Of a DNA stretch of 11,268 nt, positions 7,765-11,268 are shown piece after piece. The number at the start of each line of letters is the position of its first letter. Position 1 is the stretch's first letter. This DNA is from UBA11891 sp049890035 (lineage in GTDB: Bacteria > Bacteroidota > Bacteroidia > Flavobacteriales > Flavobacteriaceae), in the NCBI GenBank assembly GCA_049890035.1, contig JBMHCG010000058.1, positions 1 to 11,268 of the forward strand, given 5' to 3'. The position numbers and the translations under genes were made by a program. The notes under the pieces are model-generated. The model was given only the letters and a program-made list of their open reading frames with translations. It had not been told where the DNA came from and did no database searches.

Positions 7765-7959
7765 CGTAACTCTTTTACGAAAGTAGATAGGGTACTTATT
7801 CATCAGTAAGAAATCATAGAAATTCAAGAGCAGCGTGTTTGTATAGCAAGATTAAATTAGTAAATTCTTTTTTATCAGTAACCAATTCAATGGATGTGAT
7901 AATCGGATTCTTTGACAAATGACTTTTTCCATCCCTTTTTTTGGAACAGGATTTGAAAC

Positions 7960-7975
7960 AAATTAAGTAAATTGG
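7960..7975 (+). promoter_or_regulatory. Candidate promoter element before the small secreted protein
   Basis: AAATTAAGTAAATTGG ends in TAAATTGG, one base from the Bacteroidota -7 consensus TAnnTTTG. The AAATT core ends exactly 26 bases before the ATG at 8000; a near-identical element sits at the same distance before the DUF4838 gene. A well-spaced -33 TTTG was not found (TTTG at 7940-7943 is 24 bases upstream), so the assignment is tentative. Confidence 0.33.
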
Positions 7976-7999
7976 TATAGCCACGTAAGGACTTTTAAA

Positions 8000-8353
8000 A
8001 TGTATGCTATGAAACGATTGTTTTTCTTTTTGTTTTTGCTTCCGCTTGTTGTTTTTTCCCAGGATTGGATCATTATTGATGTATTGGAACAGTCCAATAA
8101 GAAACTAGAATATAGAATTGATAACGGTGAAGAAGTTTTAAATAAAACCGTTAAAAATCCTTCAATCGTATACTTAATAAACGAATACGCCTCTAAAGGG
8201 TATCTTTTAAAACACGTAACACAGGGTGTTGAATTAGACCTAAATGGTACTTTCCCGTTACTCAATAATCTTGACAATAATTTTGGAGTTACCAATTTAA
8301 ATCTCTCCAATAACAATCGAGTGATGCTTTGGTTTCGCAAAAGGGAACATTAG
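8000..8353 (+). CDS. Small secreted protein of unknown function
   Basis: A 117-residue protein with a clear type I signal peptide (MKRLFFFLFLLPLVVFSQD from Met4; cleavage near Ser/Gln 20-23), leaving about 95 mature residues. The ATG at 8000 has AAGGA about nine bases upstream; Met4 at 8009 is an equally plausible start. The mature part has a beta-alpha-beta look: SIVYLINEYASKGYLL followed near the C-terminus by VMLWFRKRE. This loosely recalls DUF4177-like small proteins, where a 'LNxxGxEGW' helix is followed by a strand ending in K/R, but similarity is too weak for a family call. It stands alone between the divergent fucosidase and the DUF4838 gene, with 154 bases to the latter, so co-transcription is possible. 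The 126-codon frame on the opposite strand is a shadow, since only the plus frame has a signal peptide. Confidence 0.72.
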   Translation: MYAMKRLFFFLFLLPLVVFSQDWIIIDVLEQSNKKLEYRIDNGEEVLNKTVKNPSIVYLINEYASKGYLLKHVTQGVELDLNGTFPLLNNLDNNFGVTNLNLSNNNRVMLWFRKREH

Positions 8354-8420
8354 TTATCAAGTATTGCAATATTTCACATCAAAGATCATTTGAAATTTTG
8401 CTAGATATTTTCATTCACAG

Positions 8421-8435
8421 GTTGATTATATCAAC
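8421..8435. repeat. Inverted repeat GTTGAT-TAT-ATCAAC, candidate operator
   Basis: Perfect 6-base arms around a 3-base centre, 72 bases before the DUF4838 start. It is flanked by AAGATCA at 8382-8388, its inverse TGATCTT at 8444-8450, and AAGATCA again at 8486-8492. This arrangement fits a protein-binding site more than a terminator, as no T-run follows. No regulator gene is in the window. Confidence 0.3.
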
Positions 8436-8467
8436 AGCTATTTTGATCTTAACTTATTTATTTATAA

Positions 8468-8483
8468 TAAATTAGTAAATTGT
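8468..8483 (+). promoter_or_regulatory. Candidate promoter element before the DUF4838 gene
   Basis: TAAATTAGTAAATTGT ends in TAAATTGT, which resembles the Bacteroidota -7 box with two mismatches. The first 14 bases recur exactly at 7853-7866, and a one-base variant lies before the small secreted protein gene, in both cases 26 bases from core end to ATG. The -33 partner is unclear. Confidence 0.33.
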
Positions 8484-8507
8484 TAAAGATCATAAAAACA
8501 ATTCAAG

Positions 8508-10742
8508 ATGCATTGGATTCAACAAAGCATATTTCTTATTGTCCTTTTTTTTGCTATTGGAAGTTGCCAAACCAAAGGATTGAAAATAGCAGAGGCAGGC
8601 CAATCAGACTTTGTCATAGCATATGATTCTGCAACAAACGAATCAGCTTTGGGTGCGGCCCAACTACTGCAAAGATATCTAGAAGAAATTACAGCGATAA
8701 AATTACCCATTCAACCAGTAGAAATCGAAAAGAGTAATTTAAATAGAATCAAAGTAGCTATTTCACCTAACGAGGTGCCTACAAAAGAAAGTATTCAAAT
8801 TAAAACAGATGGCGAAAACTTATTGATTTATGGAGGTTCTGAGCAGTCGTTACAGAATGCTGTGTATGTTTTCTTAGAAAAGTTTTTGAATTGCAGATGG
8901 TATGCACCCGATACAAGCATCATACCAAAAGAAAAAAAAATAGTATTGAATCCTATTGACTACGAATACACCCCTGATATTCGGGTTCGGACTGTCCATT
9001 CCAAACTTTTTTACGAGCATCCAGAATTTGCTGCAGCAAATCGAGTGAACAACACTTCTTTTCCTTTTTTTGTTCCTGAAGCACGCGTTCATACTTTTCA
9101 AAACTTTATACCCGAACATCTCTATTTCGATGCGCACCCTGAATATTATGCCCTTAGAAATGGAAAACGATTACCTACTCAATTGTGTTTGACAAATCCT
9201 GAAGTTTTCTCACGGGTCAATGAGAAGGTAGCCGCTTTGTTTGATAAATATCCGGAGGCGGAAGTCATTTCTGTCAGTACCAATGATAACCAACAGTATT
9301 GTCAGTGTGATCAGTGTTCTCGTATGGATGAAAAAGAGGGAAGTCCAGCCGGTACACTGATTCATTTTGTAAATAGAATTGCCGCCAATTTCCCACATAA
9401 AAAAATTTCAACGCTGGCTTATCAGTACACACGAAAACCACCCAGGATTAAACCCAGAGAAAATGTTCTTATTACGCTTTGTTCCATTGAGTGTGATCGC
9501 AGTGGACCAATTGAGGAAAAATGTACTGATTTCGCAAACGATTTACGAGCGTGGAGTACGCTGGCGAGCAATGTTCGGATTTGGGATTATACCACGCAGT
9601 TCACCAATTTTCTGGCACCCTTTCCTAATCTTTACACCCTACAGGACAACATTCAGCTTTTTCGAGACAACAAGTCCAAATGGATTTTCGAACAACACAG
9701 TAACAACCCCAGTGAACTCTTTGAACTGAGAAGTTATATCACTGCACAGTTGCTTTGGGATCCTGATCAAGATTTTGATGCACTTTTAAAAGATTTCCTA
9801 GAGGGTTATTATAAAGCTGCAGCACCTTATATTAATGCCTATATCACGACAATCCACAATGCGTTGAAAGCCGATGACAATTTTTTCTTATTTCTATATG
9901 GAGACCCTTCACAGGCTTTTGATGTTTACTTAGATCCCAGTCTGTTGGAAAAGTATGCGCAGTATTTTGATCAAGCAGAAATAGCCGTAGCGGATGATAA
10001 GACGCTTCTCAATCGGGTTCGAACTGCTCGCCTTGGAGTGGATTTTGCTTCGCTAGAAGCGAGTAGAAAGAATTTAAATGCAAGGTTTCAACTAATCGAT
10101 TCCAATGCTATTGGAGAAAAAATCATCAATCCCAGTGTCGATAGCTTATTGGCATCTTTTGCACAGACCACAAATCGAAATTCCATTGATCTAATGAATG
10201 AAATGGGGTACACTGTTTCAGAGTACTTGGAGAATTACCGTTCCACGATCGATGCAGCAATGAAACCCAATAGGGCAAAAAATAAAAGAGTGGTCAGTGT
10301 TACAAAACCCAAAAAATATGCGAACGAAGACCCCCTCGTTTTGACAGATGGCGTGATGGGGGGAAGTAGTTTTTATTCCAACTGGTTGGGATATGAAGGG
10401 AATAACATGGAGGTTATTTTGGATCTAGAAAAGCCAACAGCGGTTCAAACCATTGACCTTTCTTTTTTACAGGTAACCAATCACATCGTTTTTTTCCCAC
10501 AATTGGTTACCTACAGCGGATCTCTAGATGGGAAAACATTTTGGAATATTGCAAGGGTAGGAAACAAACACCCGCTTGGTAAAAAGAGCAAAATAAATGC
10601 GATCCAGAATTATGGTCTTGAATGCGATGAAAAACAAGTTCGTTATCTAAAAGTGACGGCTCATAACACACAAACCCCATACTGGCACCATGCGGCAGGC
10701 CTTCCCTCGTGGATATTTGCTGATGAAATAATAGTTAATTAA
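8508..10742 (+). CDS. DUF4838 glycoside hydrolase-like lipoprotein with C-terminal F5/8C-like domain
   Basis: A 744-residue lipoprotein: the signal ends in AIGSC with Cys20 as the lipidated residue. Residues about 25-150 resemble the small N-terminal alpha/beta domain found before the barrel in GH67 and GH20 enzymes (ALGAAQLLQRYLEEIT; LLIYGGSEQSLQNAVYVFLE; CRWYAPD at 129-135). Residues about 155-480 match the DUF4838 region, with HPEYYALRNGKR at 210-221, LCLTNPEV, VSTNDN at 256-261 and a CQCDQC cluster at 265-270 that could bind metal or form disulfides. EQHSNNPSE at 395-403 is another conserved-looking stretch. Residues about 600-744 form a discoidin (F5/8 type C)-like sugar-binding domain ending in PSWIFADEIIV. 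DUF4838 proteins are found with polysaccharide-degrading genes; the activity here is unknown, and a glucuronidase- or hexosaminidase-like reaction is only a fold-based guess. The post-Cys residues (QTKG) lack an acidic surface-export signal, so periplasmic anchoring is possible. Confidence 0.85.
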   Translation: MHWIQQSIFLIVLFFAIGSCQTKGLKIAEAGQSDFVIAYDSATNESALGAAQLLQRYLEEITAIKLPIQPVEIEKSNLNRIKVAISPNEVPTKESIQIKTDGENLLIYGGSEQSLQNAVYVFLEKFLNCRWYAPDTSIIPKEKKIVLNPIDYEYTPDIRVRTVHSKLFYEHPEFAAANRVNNTSFPFFVPEARVHTFQNFIPEHLYFDAHPEYYALRNGKRLPTQLCLTNPEVFSRVNEKVAALFDKYPEAEVISVSTNDNQQYCQCDQCSRMDEKEGSPAGTLIHFVNRIAANFPHKKISTLAYQYTRKPPRIKPRENVLITLCSIECDRSGPIEEKCTDFANDLRAWSTLASNVRIWDYTTQFTNFLAPFPNLYTLQDNIQLFRDNKSKWIFEQHSNNPSELFELRSYITAQLLWDPDQDFDALLKDFLEGYYKAAAPYINAYITTIHNALKADDNFFLFLYGDPSQAFDVYLDPSLLEKYAQYFDQAEIAVADDKTLLNRVRTARLGVDFASLEASRKNLNARFQLIDSNAIGEKIINPSVDSLLASFAQTTNRNSIDLMNEMGYTVSEYLENYRSTIDAAMKPNRAKNKRVVSVTKPKKYANEDPLVLTDGVMGGSSFYSNWLGYEGNNMEVILDLEKPTAVQTIDLSFLQVTNHIVFFPQLVTYSGSLDGKTFWNIARVGNKHPLGKKSKINAIQNYGLECDEKQVRYLKVTAHNTQTPYWHHAAGLPSWIFADEIIVN

Positions 10743-10760
10743 TAACTACGAGCGGTTCGC

Positions 10761-11268
10761 TTAGTCCACACGGCCTACAGGGCGCACCTCCCTCCCTTTG
10801 ATTCCAGACAGACGATCCCCCAAAATCAGACGCACAGAATCTGCAATAGCATTTATTTTCATTACTATTACTGGATGTTCTGAAGCTATATTTTTTGTTT
10901 CTTTTGGGTCATTTTCAAGATCAAAAAGAGCGTTTTTTGATAGTGTATTCATGTCATACGGTACGGGAAAGCCATCGTTGGTTCCTTTTCTGCCATTAAG
11001 AGATCGGTACGTATGAGGAAGATAAAGTTTCCAGTTCTTGTGACGAACGGCATGCAGTTCGTTGGTTCTGTAGTAGAAGAAAAAATTTTGGTGTGGCGAG
11101 GTTGTAGTTTGCCGGGTCAATAGGGGCACTAGGGAAGCCCCATCAATCTTCTTTTTTGGCAAACGACTTCCCGTAAACTCTGCCATAGTAGGCAACCAGT
11201 CCATCCCCATGGCTGGGTTGTTGATGATCGTGTTAGGGGCTATTTTTTTTGGATAATAAACGATACTA
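10761..11268 (-). CDS. Family S1 sulfatase, C-terminal fragment cut by the window edge (partial)
   Basis: The frame ends at a TAA (10761-10763) and stays open to the window edge. Translation past the first internal ATG (11210) continues as SIVYYPKKIAPNTIINNPA before MGMDWLPTMAEFTG, so that ATG is not the start. About 169 residues are visible. GMDWLPTMAEFTG and DGASLVPLL are the usual sulfatase region after the catalytic core; AVRHKNWKLYLPHTYRSL, then ALFDLENDPKETKNIA, then RLILGDRL and VRPVG are typical of the C-terminal subdomain of arylsulfatase A-like enzymes. The formylglycine CxPxR site and metal ligands lie outside the window, so activity cannot be judged. It lacks the C-terminal extension of the sulfatase at the other end, so the two are different subtypes. 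It converges on the DUF4838 gene with only 18 bases between stops. Confidence 0.9.
   Translation of the reverse strand, partial: SIVYYPKKIAPNTIINNPAMGMDWLPTMAEFTGSRLPKKKIDGASLVPLLTRQTTTSPHQNFFFYYRTNELHAVRHKNWKLYLPHTYRSLNGRKGTNDGFPVPYDMNTLSKNALFDLENDPKETKNIASEHPVIVMKINAIADSVRLILGDRLSGIKGREVRPVGRVD

Noticed and set aside
7765..7827. Longer start of the fucosidase at 7827
   Set aside because: It adds 21 residues before a complete signal peptide that begins at the ATG at 7764.
7963..8340. Minus-strand frame of 125 codons opposite the small secreted protein
   Set aside because: It has no recognisable domain or signal, while the plus frame has a clean signal peptide. Antisense shadow.
8362..8371. 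TATTGCAATA palindrome just after the small secreted protein
   Set aside because: Only 10 bases and AT-rich, with a short T-run; not distinguishable from chance.
10743..10760. AGCG-GTT-CGCT mini hairpin between the DUF4838 and second sulfatase stops
   Set aside because: A 4-base stem without a T-run is too weak to call a terminator.
1..11268. CRISPR arrays, tRNA or rRNA genes, insertion sequences, phage genes
   Set aside because: No regularly spaced repeats, no cloverleaf-type sequence, no transposase or integrase frame, and no terminal inverted repeats with target duplications were seen.

Overview
The window looks like a piece of a Bacteroidota chromosome, most likely a marine, flavobacterium-like polysaccharide degrader. 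The signs are an AT-rich sequence, starts without clear Shine-Dalgarno sites, the C-terminus of a PorP/SprF-type outer-membrane protein (a type IX secretion/gliding family found in this phylum), Bacteroidota-style lipoprotein signals, and a set of sulfatase, alpha-L-fucosidase, ThuA and Gfo/Idh/MocA genes. No tRNA, rRNA, CRISPR array, insertion sequence or phage gene was seen.

Layout. 2-286 (+) is the tail of the PorP/SprF-like gene. It faces, tail to tail, a minus-strand pair: a ThuA-domain protein (2232-3041) followed by a lipoprotein-like sulfatase with an extra C-terminal beta-sandwich (451-2235), joined by an ATGA overlap. Upstream, after a 329-base gap, is a Tat-exported Gfo/Idh/MocA oxidoreductase (3371-4825, minus). 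A 422-base divergent gap separates it from a second, cytoplasmic Gfo/Idh/MocA oxidoreductase (5248-6306, plus). That gene converges on a secreted GH29 alpha-L-fucosidase (6442-7764, minus). A small secreted protein of unknown function (8000-8353, plus) and a large DUF4838 lipoprotein with a C-terminal F5/8C-like domain (8508-10742, plus) follow. A second sulfatase, cut by the window edge (10761-11268, minus), converges on the DUF4838 gene.

How the genes may work together (inference). The set fits dismantling of a sulfated, fucose-containing glycan such as a fucan or fucoidan. Two sulfatases would remove sulfate esters, the GH29 enzyme would release alpha-L-fucose, and the DUF4838 lipoprotein would bind or cleave another part of the chain. 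The ThuA protein and two Gfo/Idh/MocA proteins resemble the ThuA/ThuB pairing of trehalose catabolism, where a sugar is oxidised to a 3-keto form. An oxidative branch of glycan breakdown in the periplasm is therefore plausible and is the most interesting hypothesis here. No SusC/SusD pair or dedicated regulator lies in the window, so this is either the flank of a larger polysaccharide utilisation locus or a loose cluster of single-gene and two-gene units.
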